The notes beneath the pieces were generated by a model. It searched no databases and was not told the origin of the DNA. It was given only the letters and a program-made list of their open reading frames with translations. The position numbers were made by a program, and so were the translations under genes. From an uncultured Chloroflexota bacterium (GTDB lineage: Bacteria; Chloroflexota; Dehalococcoidia; CAUJGQ01), in NCBI GenBank assembly GCA_937879875.1, contig CALFMN010000122.1, positions 52,563-116,562 of the forward strand: DNA of 64,000 bases, given 5' to 3'. Position 1 is the first letter of the stretch. Each line of letters starts with the position of its first letter. Shown one piece after another: positions 1 through 8,916 of the stretch.

Positions 1-57
1 CTAAGCCGGACGGCGGTGCGGCGTGGTCGTTGGCGGCGTACGGAACGAGGAGATGCA

Positions 58-1443
58 ATGGCCACCGAGGTGTTGATGCCGAAGTTGGGCATGACCATGG
101 TCGAGGGGACGCTCGCCGCCTGGCTGCAGCCCGACGGCGCGACGGTCGTGCCGGGCATGCCGATCTTTCGCATGACTACCGAGAAGATCGACTACGAGGT
201 CGAAGCGGAGGCCGCTGGTGTGCTGCGCCACGCCGCCTCCGAGGAGGCGGTGATCGATGCCGGTGGGCTGGTCGGCTTTATCCTCGCGCCGGGTGAGGTG
301 TCGCCCGAGGCATTCACCGTGGCGCCTGTTGCGGCGGGTTCGGTGGCCGTGCGGAGCGTTCCCGCCGAGGCAAACGGCGGCGCCGCGAGTGCCTCGCATG
401 CCGACGCCTTCGTGATCGCGACGCCAGCGGCGCGCCGTCTCGCTCGCGAGCGCGGCATCGAGCTGGCAGCGGTGATGGGCTCCGGGCCGGAAGGTCGCGT
501 GACCGAGGGCGATGTGGCCGCGGCTGCCGCACAAAGGCCGCCCGCGAGCGGTGCGCCCGCGGTCGCGATCAAAGCCTCTCCGCTGGCACGGCGCATCGCC
601 GAGCAGCACGGCGTCGATCTGCGCACGCTCTCCGGCACGGGTCCGGGCGGCCGCATCGTACAGGAGGACGTGGAGCAGGCGATCGCGGCGCGGCCGGCCG
701 CGGCTGGCGACGGCGCTGCTGCCGTGGGCGCTGGACAATCGATCGACGCCGCGCCCGCGAGCGTGCCCTATCGCGGCCTGCGCAGGACGATCGGCGAGCG
801 CATGCATGCCAGCCTCCAGGCGATGGCGCAGCTCACGCTCTCCACCGAGGCCGATGTGTCCGATCTGGTGAAGCTACGCGGGCAACTCGGCGAAGAGTGG
901 CAGCAGGAAGGCGTGCGGCTGGGCGTCACCGATCTGGTGATCAAGGCGGTGGCGAAGGCGCTGCGCGAGCATCCGCGCGTCAACGCCTCGCTCGACGGCG
1001 AGACGATCGTGCTGCACCCTGAGATCAATGTCGGCATGGCGGTGGCGCTGGCCGAAGGGCTGATCGTGCCGGTGCTGCGCCACGCCGACCGGACGCCGCT
1101 CAAGCAGCTTGCCCGCGAGTCGGCCGCGCTCGCGGAGCGGGCGCGGGCCGGCAAACTCGGCTTCGAGGAGGTCACAGGCGGCACCTTCTCCGTTACGTCG
1201 CTCGGCATGTACGGCGTGGATGCGTTCACGCCGATCGTCAATCCGCCGCAGGCGGCGATTTTAGGCGTGGGCCGCATCCGCGAGGCGCTGGCGCTGCTGG
1301 GCGGTGAGGTCACCCGCCGATCCGTGATGACCTTGAGCCTGACCATCGATCATCGCGTGCTGGACGGGGCGCCGGCGGCCGAGTTCCTGCGCCGCATCTG
1401 CCACCTGCTGGAGCGGCCATACCTGCTGCTCGCGGAAGGCTGA
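58..1443 (+). CDS. 2-oxoacid dehydrogenase E2 (dihydrolipoyl acyltransferase)
   Basis: This 461-aa protein is the acyltransferase core of a pyruvate or other 2-oxoacid dehydrogenase complex and passes the acyl group from lipoyl-lysine to CoA. An N-terminal lipoyl domain (about 1-77) has the lipoyl-lysine K43 in TTEKIDYE. Two consecutive peripheral-subunit-binding domains follow (about 119-155 and 172-208), each ending in GxGPxGR. The C-terminal catalytic domain ends with DHRVLDGA, with catalytic H432 and D436. The start at 58 is chosen because MATEVLMPKLGM is the usual lipoyl-domain start and an AGGAG site precedes it; an upstream GTG at 16 adds only a low-complexity Arg-rich extension. The E3 and lipB genes follow directly; E1 is presumably upstream of the window. 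The substrate cannot be decided from E2 alone. Confidence 0.93.
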   Translation: MATEVLMPKLGMTMVEGTLAAWLQPDGATVVPGMPIFRMTTEKIDYEVEAEAAGVLRHAASEEAVIDAGGLVGFILAPGEVSPEAFTVAPVAAGSVAVRSVPAEANGGAASASHADAFVIATPAARRLARERGIELAAVMGSGPEGRVTEGDVAAAAAQRPPASGAPAVAIKASPLARRIAEQHGVDLRTLSGTGPGGRIVQEDVEQAIAARPAAAGDGAAAVGAGQSIDAAPASVPYRGLRRTIGERMHASLQAMAQLTLSTEADVSDLVKLRGQLGEEWQQEGVRLGVTDLVIKAVAKALREHPRVNASLDGETIVLHPEINVGMAVALAEGLIVPVLRHADRTPLKQLARESAALAERARAGKLGFEEVTGGTFSVTSLGMYGVDAFTPIVNPPQAAILGVGRIREALALLGGEVTRRSVMTLSLTIDHRVLDGAPAAEFLRRICHLLERPYLLLAEG

Positions 1444-1471
1444 GCGTTGTGCCTCGTCGGCGGCAGTTCAG

Positions 1472-2881
1472 ATGGAGGCTCGACCTTTGACCGAGCGCTT
1501 CGATCTGGTGACGATCGGCGGCGGCCCCGCGGGCTACACGGCCGCCCTGCGCGTCGCCGAGCTGGGCGGCCGCGCCGCGATCGTCGAGGAGCAGGCGGCG
1601 GGCGGCAACTGCGTCCAGCACAACTGCATCCCCACCATGATCATGCTCGACACGCTCGAAAGCGCGGCGCGGGCGCAACGCCTGGGCGTCGCCGGCATTC
1701 TGGCGACGGGCGAAGGCCTGCCCGCGTTCAACCGCGCGGTGGCGCGCAAACAGCAGCTCGTGCAGGCAATGACGAACGGCATTCGTACGCAGCTACGCCT
1801 GCGTAAGGTGGAGTTCCTGCACGGCCGCGCGCGCCTTGAGCGACCGGGCCTGATCGCCGCGGCGCTGAACGACGGCGCCACGGTGACGCTTGAGTGCCGG
1901 GCAGTCCTCGTCGCCACGGGCGCCCGCCCCGACATACCGGCGATCCCCGGCCTCGACCCGAACGCGATCCTGACCGCGGACGCCGCGCTGCGCCTGACGC
2001 TCGTGCCGGAATCGTTGCTTGTGCTCGGCGGCGCCGCGGGTCCGGCCTTCGTGCTCGAGTTCGCCCAGCTCTTCGCCGGCTTCGGCTCGCGCGTTACGCT
2101 GATTCTGGAGGACGACGTCATGCTGCCCGGCGAAGAGCGGGCCTTCGGCGAGGCGCTCAGCGGCGCACTCGGGGCGGCCGGGGTCGAGACGCTGACCGGC
2201 GCCAGGCTGGTCAGTGTCGTGAGCAGCGCGGCGGGCCACGCCGCCCTCGTGCAAACGGGCAGCGGCAGGCGGGAGATCGCCGTAGCGGCCATCTGTGCAC
2301 CGGATCGCCGCCGGCCGTACTGGGCCGATCTGGGACTGGAAGCGCTCCAGCCGCGGCAGGAAAACGGCGCGCTGGTGGTCGATGAACATGGCGAGACGAG
2401 CATCGCCGGCGTCTTCGCGGCGGGGGATGTGAGCGGCGGACCGATGACATCGCAGGCGGCAGCGCAGGCCGGGCGGGTGGTGGGCGAGCACGTGATGGGC
2501 CGCCGCACACACCGCGACGATCGCTTCCTGCCGCGAGCGATCTTCACCGATCCGGAGTTCGCCGCCGTCGGCGTGACCGAGGACGGCGCGAAAGCCGCCG
2601 GCCGGCAGGTGCGCAGCGGCTCCGCAGATCTGCTCGGCAACGCACGGGCGCTGACGATGGGGCAACGCGAGGGCGCCGTGAAGGTCGTGGCCGACGCGGA
2701 CAGCGGCCAGATCCTCGGCGTCCATGTACTGGGGCCGGGTGCGGGCGAGCTGATCGGCCAGGCCGTGCTGGCGATGCGGTTGGAGGCCACGGTCGACGAT
2801 CTGGCGGCCGTCTCGCACTGGCATCCGACACTGGCCGAGAGCCTGACCGAAGCGGCGAGACGAGCCACCGGCGATGCCTGA
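1472..2881 (+). CDS. lpdA: Dihydrolipoamide dehydrogenase (E3)
   Basis: This 469-aa FAD/NAD-dependent disulfide oxidoreductase reoxidises dihydrolipoamide on E2. The N-terminal FAD loop reads GGGPAGYTAA. The redox cysteines C47 and C52 lie in GGNCVQHNCIP (CX4C). The C-terminal dimer-interface His/Glu pair is in HPTLAE (H451, E456). Two departures from the family are visible: the usual CIPSK is CIPTM, so the lysine after the second cysteine is missing, and the NAD loop reads GGAAGPAF rather than GGGxIGxE. It lies 28 bp after the E2 gene and overlaps lipB by 8 bp, so the three are probably one transcript. A mercuric- or glutathione-reductase role is less likely given the context. Confidence 0.9.
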   Translation: MEARPLTERFDLVTIGGGPAGYTAALRVAELGGRAAIVEEQAAGGNCVQHNCIPTMIMLDTLESAARAQRLGVAGILATGEGLPAFNRAVARKQQLVQAMTNGIRTQLRLRKVEFLHGRARLERPGLIAAALNDGATVTLECRAVLVATGARPDIPAIPGLDPNAILTADAALRLTLVPESLLVLGGAAGPAFVLEFAQLFAGFGSRVTLILEDDVMLPGEERAFGEALSGALGAAGVETLTGARLVSVVSSAAGHAALVQTGSGRREIAVAAICAPDRRRPYWADLGLEALQPRQENGALVVDEHGETSIAGVFAAGDVSGGPMTSQAAAQAGRVVGEHVMGRRTHRDDRFLPRAIFTDPEFAAVGVTEDGAKAAGRQVRSGSADLLGNARALTMGQREGAVKVVADADSGQILGVHVLGPGAGELIGQAVLAMRLEATVDDLAAVSHWHPTLAESLTEAARRATGDA

Positions 2882-3548
2882 CGTGCGGCTGCTCGACCTG
2901 GGCCGGAGTCGCTACGAGGACGCCCTGCGGCTGCAACGGACGCTGCTCGAACGGCGCAAGGCCGGCGCGATTCCCGATACCCTGGTGCTGACGGAACACG
3001 AGCCGGTGATCACGACCGGCCAGAACGCCGACTTCCGCCATCTGCTCGTGCCCGAAGCGGAGCTGGCGCTCGCGGGTGTCCCGCTGGTGGGCTGCGAACG
3101 CGGCGGCGACATCACCTACCACGGCCCGGGCCAGCTTGTGGCCTACCCGATTCTCGACCTGAAGAGCTACGGGCGCGATCTGCATCAGTACATACGCCGG
3201 CTCGAACAGACGGCGATCGATCTGTGCACGGTCTACGGCGTCGCCGCGCGGCGCCGCCCCGGCGCGCCGGGCGTCTATGCCGGCGACGGGAAGATCGCCT
3301 CGGTCGGCGTGTTCGTCAGCCGCTGGGTGACCATGCACGGCCTCGCGATCAACCTCGCGCCTGACCCGGCGCAGCTCGCCTGGCTGCAACCGTGCGGTCT
3401 GCGCGATACACCGTTTACCTCGGTCGCTGGTCAGACCGGGCGCGTTCCCACGCATGCCGACGCTGCAGCCCGGTACGCGACGATCTTCGCGGATGTGTTC
3501 GGCTGCAGGCTGCTGGTCGGAGAGGCGGTCGGCGAGGCGCTGGCATAA
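2874..3548 (+). CDS. lipB: Octanoyltransferase LipB
   Basis: This 224-aa enzyme transfers octanoyl from acyl-carrier protein to the lipoyl-lysine of target domains, the first step of endogenous lipoate synthesis. The family signature RGGDITYHGPGQLVAYP is present. The catalytic thiol is C174 in QPCGL and the catalytic lysine is K140 in GKIASVG. Length is typical. The ATG overlaps the end of lpdA by 8 bp, implying translational coupling. The link to E2 and E3 is direct, because LipB supplies the cofactor of the E2 lipoyl domain. No lipA is seen in the window. Confidence 0.95.
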   Translation: MPDVRLLDLGRSRYEDALRLQRTLLERRKAGAIPDTLVLTEHEPVITTGQNADFRHLLVPEAELALAGVPLVGCERGGDITYHGPGQLVAYPILDLKSYGRDLHQYIRRLEQTAIDLCTVYGVAARRRPGAPGVYAGDGKIASVGVFVSRWVTMHGLAINLAPDPAQLAWLQPCGLRDTPFTSVAGQTGRVPTHADAAARYATIFADVFGCRLLVGEAVGEALA

Positions 3549-3590
3549 ACCGCTTCAGCAAGCGGAAGCGCCGCAGGCACCGCGTTACGT

Positions 3591-3995
3591 TCAGCGCTTC
3601 GCCCAGAGTTTACGCCGCAGCAGGCAGTGGGCGCAGAACGATGCGGGGCGAGAGTAGCGGGCGTGGCCTTCGCGCACGGATTCGGAACGGCTGGAGAGAT
3701 GCGCCTCACAGAAGAGCGCCAGGCACTTCGAACACTGGCCCCAGCGCTCATCACCGCAACCCTCAATGCCGCACAGGCCGAACTGGTTGCGCTGGAGGGC
3801 ACGCTCGCGAAAGCGCAGGTGCACCTCGACGTCAGCATGCTTGCGCTGGCAGGTCTCGCGAGCGCAGATCGCCTCACTGGCGGGCAACAACGAACCGTGG
3901 CCGCTGCAAAACGCGCGGCTGCAGTACTGGCACGAGCCGATGACGGACTCATGGCAGCGGGTGAAAAGGCTGCCTGCTCGGCAACGGTCCGTCAT
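3591..3995 (-). CDS. Cys-rich zinc-finger protein
   Basis: This 134-aa protein has many CxxC/CxxH-type pairs in two similar halves. Visible pairs include CQYC, CSGH, CARETCQRKH, CGIEGC, CSKCLALFCEAH and CAHC. The pattern suggests two or three zinc-binding modules of the B-box or AN1 style. No catalytic motif or membrane segment is visible and I do not recognise the family. It is convergent with lipB. The ATG at 3995 opens the cysteine-rich frame. Function unknown. Confidence 0.7.
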   Translation of the reverse strand: MTDRCRAGSLFTRCHESVIGSCQYCSRAFCSGHGSLLPASEAICARETCQRKHADVEVHLRFRERALQRNQFGLCGIEGCGDERWGQCSKCLALFCEAHLSSRSESVREGHARYSRPASFCAHCLLRRKLWAKR

Positions 3996-4148
3996 GCGCG
4001 TTGTCCGGATCGTACGCTTCAGGAGCCGGGATCGGAACGATCCGCGAAGACGATCCTGCCGCCGCGCAGGGCGCAGTGCCGCAGCAGGATCGTCTCGCCG
4101 CTGGCGTGCAGTGGGCGGGATGAACTGCGCGGCCGGCTCTGCGCGTAG

Positions 4149-4781
4149 TCAGCAGGCTCGCGCCTGGACGATCAGGCTCTCCCAGGCGTGCCGGGCGAGC
4201 GCGCGATCACGCGTCATGCCGGGCGCCTGCACCACGGTCGGCACGATCGCCCGCCCGGTCCGATCCCGGAGCGCCCCGGCTTCGACGGGCAACGCCGTTC
4301 GCGTCGCCAGCGTTTTCTCCACGGTGAAGCCGTGCTCCTCGAGCAGCCGGCACCAGGCGACCGCGTGGCCGGCACGGCGCAGGCGCGGCGCCGGGCAGGC
4401 CGTCGGGTTCGCGACCAGCAGGGCGGCGCCGGAGCGCAGCACACGCTGAGCCTCGTCCAGCACGCGGCGGGTCGCGGCCTGGTCATCCAGACCACCGCAC
4501 AGCAGGATCGCCGCGAGCGATGCGCTGCGCAGCGGCAGCCGCGCGGCGACGCCAACCAGCCACGGCAAAACCGCTGGCGGCCGTCGAACGGAGAGGCCGA
4601 GCGCGCTCAGGCCTTCCACCCAGCCGAGCGCAGCCTGAACGATGGCTTCGCCGCAGGGATCGAGCGCAAGCGCCAGGATCGGTGCTCCCGGCGCGGCCAG
4701 ATCCAGCAAGCAGTCGTGCAAATCCGCGACAAAAGCGGAACCGGACGCGGTTGCAATCTCGGCTTGCCCGGCGAACGGCAT
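4149..4781 (-). CDS. SAM-methyltransferase-like protein
   Basis: This 210-aa protein resembles the second half of a class I methyltransferase fold. The segment PLRSASLAAILLCGGLDD, followed by RRVLDEAQRVLRSGAALLVANP, matches the post-motif region of type-11 methyltransferases (LPF.D.sFD.v......l.e..RVLkpGG). The glycine-rich SAM loop is poorly conserved: only LALALDPCGEA is seen where LDLGCGTG would be expected. It may therefore be a degenerate or non-catalytic member. It lies between two cysteine-rich small genes on the same strand. Confidence 0.6.
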   Translation of the reverse strand: MPFAGQAEIATASGSAFVADLHDCLLDLAAPGAPILALALDPCGEAIVQAALGWVEGLSALGLSVRRPPAVLPWLVGVAARLPLRSASLAAILLCGGLDDQAATRRVLDEAQRVLRSGAALLVANPTACPAPRLRRAGHAVAWCRLLEEHGFTVEKTLATRTALPVEAGALRDRTGRAIVPTVVQAPGMTRDRALARHAWESLIVQARAC

Positions 4782-4826
4782 CGCGATCAGCGCTGTCGCA
4801 CAGGGCCGACCTGAGCCCTGTGCGGC

Positions 4827-5036
4827 TTAGAGACGCAACTTGCCGTGCGAGGGCTGCCGGCGCCGCTGGCGCGGGCTGGAACCGTCTTCCTCGTCGAGGA
4901 GATCGATCGCCGGAGACGAAACCATTTCATGCACGAACCCGCAGGAGATGCAGGTGGCATACGACCCGTACCAATCGCGCTCCACAATCATCGCGCCCTG
5001 GCAGCGCGTGCAAAGTCTCGGCGGAAACGACTGCAT
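4827..5036 (-). CDS. Small zinc-ribbon protein
   Basis: This 69-aa protein has one zinc ribbon, CTRCQGAM then CISCGFVHE, separated by about 14 residues, and an acidic-to-basic C-terminal tail. The start at 5036 is preferred over an in-frame ATG at 5060 because an AAAGGGGG site sits about 8 bp upstream of it. It is too small for an enzyme and may be a regulatory or structural metal-binding protein. Confidence 0.65.
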   Translation of the reverse strand: MQSFPPRLCTRCQGAMIVERDWYGSYATCISCGFVHEMVSSPAIDLLDEEDGSSPRQRRRQPSHGKLRL

Positions 5037-5463
5037 TAACGGCCCCCTTTGGCACTTCAAGACACCAGTCTTCGGTTATGCACCGCAATGGGCCTTTCGG
5101 TTGCCGCCGAGGTTAGTTGACGGGTTCGGGCTGAAAGGCACGCCCTACTCGCTTCTGCGAGATTCACCCCGGAATGCAGGTCCCCCGGTCCGCCGGCAGC
5201 GGATTTGGCAGCGCGTGCGACGTCTCGATCGGGACAGCCAGCGCCCCGATCGAACTTTGTGACTTCGTGCACAGGTTACAGGCGCATAACAACGCGTGTC
5301 AATACGCGGCTGTGAAAAAAATAACGCAGTCTGCTTGCGACGGACTATCGACTGGTCCCACGCTGACACGCGCGGGGTGCCGCACTGGACGCCAGGCTCC
5401 GTGCATGGTCAACTCAAAGACGCGCACGCGCCGCCTGGTCCAGGCGCGCGCTGGAGGAACGCC
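5037..5463. other. 427-bp intergenic region upstream of cob operon
   Basis: No gene is supported here. It contains a perfect 8-bp inverted repeat (CGATCGGG at 5226-5233, CCCGATCG at 5245-5252) and an A-rich stretch near 5315-5325. Promoters for the divergent zinc-ribbon gene and for the cobalamin operon must lie here. I looked for a cobalamin riboswitch and could not find a convincing B12 box. Confidence 0.6.
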
Positions 5464-6000
5464 GTGCCCGACGACCGCGCCGCCCGCCGCGCACTGCTGA
5501 TCGTGTACACCGGCCGCGGCAAGGGCAAGACGACCGCGGCGCTCGGGCTGCTGCTGCGTGCGGCCGGCCGCGGCTGGAACGTGACCATGCTGCAGTTCAT
5601 CAAGGCGGAAACCAGCAACTACGGCGAGCACCGCGCCGCCCGCCGCCTCGGTTTCGAGCTTGTCTCGCTCGGCGCGGGTTTCACCTGGCTCTCGGAGAAC
5701 CTGGAGCACGACCGCGCCCTCGCGCAGCGCTGCTGGAGCGCCTGTAAAGAGCGGCTGCTCTCCGGTGAGTACGATATGGTTGCCCTCGACGAGTTCACCT
5801 ACCCGCTCAAGTTCGGCTGGCTCGATCTCGACGAGGTGCTGGCGACGCTTGCCGCCCGGCCTGCCCACGTCCACGTCGTGATCACCGGGCGCGACGCGCC
5901 CGAGCGCCTGGTGGCGGCAGCGGATCTGGTGACGGAGATGACCGAGATCAAGCACCCCTACAAACAGGGCGTCAAAGCACAGCCTGGCATCGAGTTCTAG
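5464..6000 (+). CDS. cobO: Cob(I)alamin adenosyltransferase
   Basis: This 178-aa CobO/BtuR-type ATP:corrinoid adenosyltransferase adds the 5'-deoxyadenosyl group to cobalt. The P-loop TGRGKGKTTAA is at about 16-26, and the family segments MLQFIKAETSNYGEH, VALDEFTYPLKFGW and VVITGRDAPERLVAAADLVTEM are all present. The GTG at 5464 is chosen because GGAGGAAC precedes it; the open frame extends upstream to 5296 but that part has no family similarity. It is the first gene of the late cobalamin cluster, followed 58 bp later by cobT. Confidence 0.93.
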   Translation: MPDDRAARRALLIVYTGRGKGKTTAALGLLLRAAGRGWNVTMLQFIKAETSNYGEHRAARRLGFELVSLGAGFTWLSENLEHDRALAQRCWSACKERLLSGEYDMVALDEFTYPLKFGWLDLDEVLATLAARPAHVHVVITGRDAPERLVAAADLVTEMTEIKHPYKQGVKAQPGIEF

Positions 6001-6058
6001 CGGGCGCAGCGGCCCTGCCGCTGCGCTGACGAAGACCGACGGGAAAGGAACGAAGAGC

Positions 6059-7141
6059 GTGATGGATGAACGGCTGCGCAGCATCATCGAGCGCATCGAG
6101 CCGCTCGACGCCGCGGCGATGGCCGCCGCCCGCGCTCGGCAGGACCGTCTGACCAAGCCGCCCGGCGCGCTGGGCCGGCTTGAGGAGCTGTCGGTCTGGC
6201 TGGCCGGCGTGCGTGGCGCGCCGCTGCCGCAGGTGCAGAAGAAGGTGATCGTCACCGCGGCCGCCGATCACGGCGTGGCGCGCCGCGGCGTCAGTGCCTA
6301 TCCGGCCGAAGTGACCGGCCAGATGGTCCTGAACTTTCTCGCGGGCGGCGCCGCGGTCAACGTCCTGGCGCGCCAGGTCGGAGCACAGGTGATCGTCGTC
6401 GATGCAGGCGTCTTCTCGCAGCCGTCAGACGATGCGCGACTGATCGTGCGAGCGCCGCTGCGCGGCACGGCCGACCTGAGCGTTGGTCCCGCGATGCCGC
6501 GCAAAGTTGCCATCGCCAGCCTGCTGAACGGCGCCGATCTCGCGCACGACGTGATCGAGCACGGCGCCGACGTGATCGGCATCGGCGACATGGGCATCGG
6601 CAATACCACGCCGTCCGCGGCGATCACGGCCGTCTTCACCGGACTCCCGCCCGCCGCCGTTACCGGCCGCGGCACCGGCATCGACGATGCTGCTCTCGGC
6701 GCCAAGATCTTGCGGATCGAACAGGCGATCGCGGTCAACGCGCCCGACCCGACCGACGGCGTCGACGTGTTGACAAAGATCGGCGGGCTCGAGATCGGCT
6801 TCCTGGCCGGCGTCTGCCTGGGCGCCGCTGCTGAGCGCCGTCCGGTGATGGTGGACGGCTTCATCGCGACGGCGGCGGCGCTGATCGCGGTGGCCGTGGC
6901 GCCGGAAGCAGGTGCCTATCTCGCGGCGGCGCATCGCTCGGCCGAGCCGGGCCACGACGCCGCGCTGGCACATCTCGGTCTGCGGCCGTTGCTCGACCTG
7001 CAGATGCGGCTGGGCGAAGGCACCGGCGCGGCGCTCGGCATCGGCCTGCTGGAAGCGGCGGCGCGCGTGCTCAGCGAGATGGCGACGTTTGACGAGGCGG
7101 GCGTTGCGGATTCGGACAGCGCGTCTGCCGGCGAGAGCTAG
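6059..7141 (+). CDS. cobT: Nicotinate-nucleotide:dimethylbenzimidazole phosphoribosyltransferase
   Basis: This 360-aa enzyme makes alpha-ribazole phosphate, the lower-ligand nucleotide of cobalamin. Family segments include LTKPPGALGRLEELSVWLAG, AADHGVARRGVSAYP, GIGDMGIGNTTPSAA and the C-terminal RLGEGTGAALG, whose Glu (about residue 320) corresponds to the catalytic base of the Salmonella enzyme. GTG at 6059 or ATG at 6062 could be the start, both behind AAAGGAA. cobS follows 3 bp after the stop. Confidence 0.95.
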   Translation: MMDERLRSIIERIEPLDAAAMAAARARQDRLTKPPGALGRLEELSVWLAGVRGAPLPQVQKKVIVTAAADHGVARRGVSAYPAEVTGQMVLNFLAGGAAVNVLARQVGAQVIVVDAGVFSQPSDDARLIVRAPLRGTADLSVGPAMPRKVAIASLLNGADLAHDVIEHGADVIGIGDMGIGNTTPSAAITAVFTGLPPAAVTGRGTGIDDAALGAKILRIEQAIAVNAPDPTDGVDVLTKIGGLEIGFLAGVCLGAAAERRPVMVDGFIATAAALIAVAVAPEAGAYLAAAHRSAEPGHDAALAHLGLRPLLDLQMRLGEGTGAALGIGLLEAAARVLSEMATFDEAGVADSDSASAGES

Positions 7142-7144
7142 GCC

Positions 7145-7963
7145 ATGGCTGACTCGCGTGCTCTGGGTGGCTCGCCGGACGGCGTGCGACGCTTTCGCGG
7201 ATTGCCGTCGCCACTCGTGGCGCTGGAGTTTCTCACCGTTTTGCGCCTGCGCCGCCCGCCGCTGGTCGATTCGGCGGCGCTTGCGGCCGCGCAGGCCTGG
7301 TATCCGCTGGTCGGCGCGCTGATCGGCGGCGGGCTGGCACTGGTCGACCGCGCCCTGGGCGGACGGCTGCCGCCGGCGCCCGAGGCGGTCGTGTTGCTGA
7401 TCGTGTGGGAAGGAACGACCGGCCTCCTGCATCTCGATGGGCTGGCCGACTGCGCCGACGGGCTGCTGGGGCTGCAGCCACGCGAACGCCGCCTCGACAT
7501 CATGCGCGACAGCAGCGTCGGTTCCTTCGGCGTGGCGGCGGTGGCGCTGTATCTGTTGCTCGCCAACGCGGCGCTGGGCTCGCTGCACGGCGCCGCTCGC
7601 GGCGCCACGCTCGTTGCGGCGCCAGCATTGGGCCGTGCCACGATGGTCGCGCTCGCGGCCGCGCTGCCGTACGCACGCGCCGATGGGCTGGGGCTGGGCT
7701 TTCAGCGCGCCGCGCGGGGCTGGCCGGGAGCGATCGCCCTCGTCGGCGCGTTGGTACTTGCCGTGCTCTGCGGCGGCGCGGGCGGGCTGGTGTTGCTGGG
7801 GGCCGCGCTCACAGGCGCGGGTGTGGTTGGCTGGCTGGCCTGGCGGCGCATCGGCGGCCTCACGGGCGATGTGTTCGGCGCGGCCTGCGAACTGGCACAG
7901 GCGGGCGTGCTGATCGCTGGCATCTTGCTGCAGGGCGCGGGCTGGTTTCGCCCGTGGCTGTAG
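7145..7963 (+). CDS. cobS: Cobalamin synthase (adenosylcobinamide-GDP ribazoletransferase)
   Basis: This 272-aa integral membrane enzyme joins adenosylcobinamide-GDP to alpha-ribazole phosphate. The acidic signature HLDGLADCADGLLGL and the following MRDSSVGSFG are diagnostic, and several hydrophobic segments run to the C-terminus. It starts 3 bp after cobT and overlaps cbiB by 10 bp. Confidence 0.94.
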   Translation: MADSRALGGSPDGVRRFRGLPSPLVALEFLTVLRLRRPPLVDSAALAAAQAWYPLVGALIGGGLALVDRALGGRLPPAPEAVVLLIVWEGTTGLLHLDGLADCADGLLGLQPRERRLDIMRDSSVGSFGVAAVALYLLLANAALGSLHGAARGATLVAAPALGRATMVALAAALPYARADGLGLGFQRAARGWPGAIALVGALVLAVLCGGAGGLVLLGAALTGAGVVGWLAWRRIGGLTGDVFGAACELAQAGVLIAGILLQGAGWFRPWL

Positions 7964-8916
7964 CGGCAGCCGCTGGGCGCGGCGTGGAACTCGCGGCGGC
8001 GATCGGCGCCGCGCTGCTGCTGGACGCCGCGTTTGGCGAGCCGCCGGCGCCGCTGCACCCCGTCGTTTGGCTGGGCGCCCTCGCAGGCGTTGCAGAACGA
8101 AGGGTTCCGTGCCATCCTGCTGGGCAGTTTGGCTATGGCCTCGGTCTGGCAGCGACGCTGCCGGCAGCCGCGGCGCTGGCGGGCGCCGTCGTAGAGCTCG
8201 GCCTGCGCCGGCTGCCGCCGGCCGCGCGCGTTGTCGCGCGCGGCGCGGCGCTGAAGCCGGCGTTCGCGCTGCGTGCGTTGCTGGTCGCCGGCAGGGCGGT
8301 AGAGTGCAGCCTGACCGACGGTGATCTCGCCGGGGCGCGCACAGCGCTGCGCTCGCTGGTCAGCCGGGACACGGCCGGGCTCGACGAAGGGCTGATCGCG
8401 GCCGCTGCGATCGAGTCGCTGGCCGAGAACCTCACCGACAGCGTGATCGCGCCGCTGTGGGCGTTTGCACTGTTCGGGCTGCCGGGAGCGTACACCTACC
8501 GCGCGATCAACACGCTTGATAGCATGATCGGGTATCGCGGACGCTACGAATGGCTCGGCAAGGCAGCGGCCCGCCTGGACGATATCGTGAATCTCATCCC
8601 CGCCCGCGCCACTGCCATGCTGCTAGCGGGCGCTGCGCCGATCGCCGGCGCTTCAGCGGCCGGCGCCCTGCAAGCCCTGCGGCGCGACCATCGCCTGACG
8701 GCGAGCCCAAACGCGGGCTGGAGCATGGCAGCGGCAGCAGGCGCGCTCGGCGTGCGGCTGGAGAAGCGCGAGCACTATGTGCTGAACGCGGACGCGCCTA
8801 CGCCGCGGGCCGCCGACATCGCACGAGCGCGACGGCTGGTCGGTACCGCGGCGGCCGCCGGTGCGCTGGCCTGCGCCTGGCTCGCTGTCGCTGCCGCGCG
8901 GATGCGCACACGATGA
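7954..8916 (+). CDS. cbiB: Adenosylcobinamide-phosphate synthase CbiB
   Basis: This protein of about 320 aa is a membrane protein (CbiB in Salmonella, CobD in Pseudomonas) that attaches aminopropanol phosphate to cobyric acid. Family segments are LLLDAAFGEPPAPLHPVVWL near the N-terminus, then AAAIESLAENLTDSVIAPL, YRAINTLDSMIGYR and SPNAGWSMAAAAGALGV. The GTG at 7954 overlaps cobS; a second in-frame GTG at 7984 is possible. The stop overlaps the next ATG (ATGA). Confidence 0.93.
   Translation: MAVAAAAGRGVELAAAIGAALLLDAAFGEPPAPLHPVVWLGALAGVAERRVPCHPAGQFGYGLGLAATLPAAAALAGAVVELGLRRLPPAARVVARGAALKPAFALRALLVAGRAVECSLTDGDLAGARTALRSLVSRDTAGLDEGLIAAAAIESLAENLTDSVIAPLWAFALFGLPGAYTYRAINTLDSMIGYRGRYEWLGKAAARLDDIVNLIPARATAMLLAGAAPIAGASAAGALQALRRDHRLTASPNAGWSMAAAAGALGVRLEKREHYVLNADAPTPRAADIARARRLVGTAAAAGALACAWLAVAAARMRTR

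Noticed and set aside
1534..2868. 444-codon open frame opposite lpdA
   Set aside because: Shadow frame with low-complexity Ser/Arg/Pro composition opposite a confident gene.
5296..5463. Upstream extension of cobO and a possible cobalamin riboswitch
   Set aside because: The extension has no family similarity and a strong GGAGGAAC site precedes GTG 5464. A GCACTGG...GCCAGG stretch near 5380 only loosely resembles a B12 box and no supporting stems were found.
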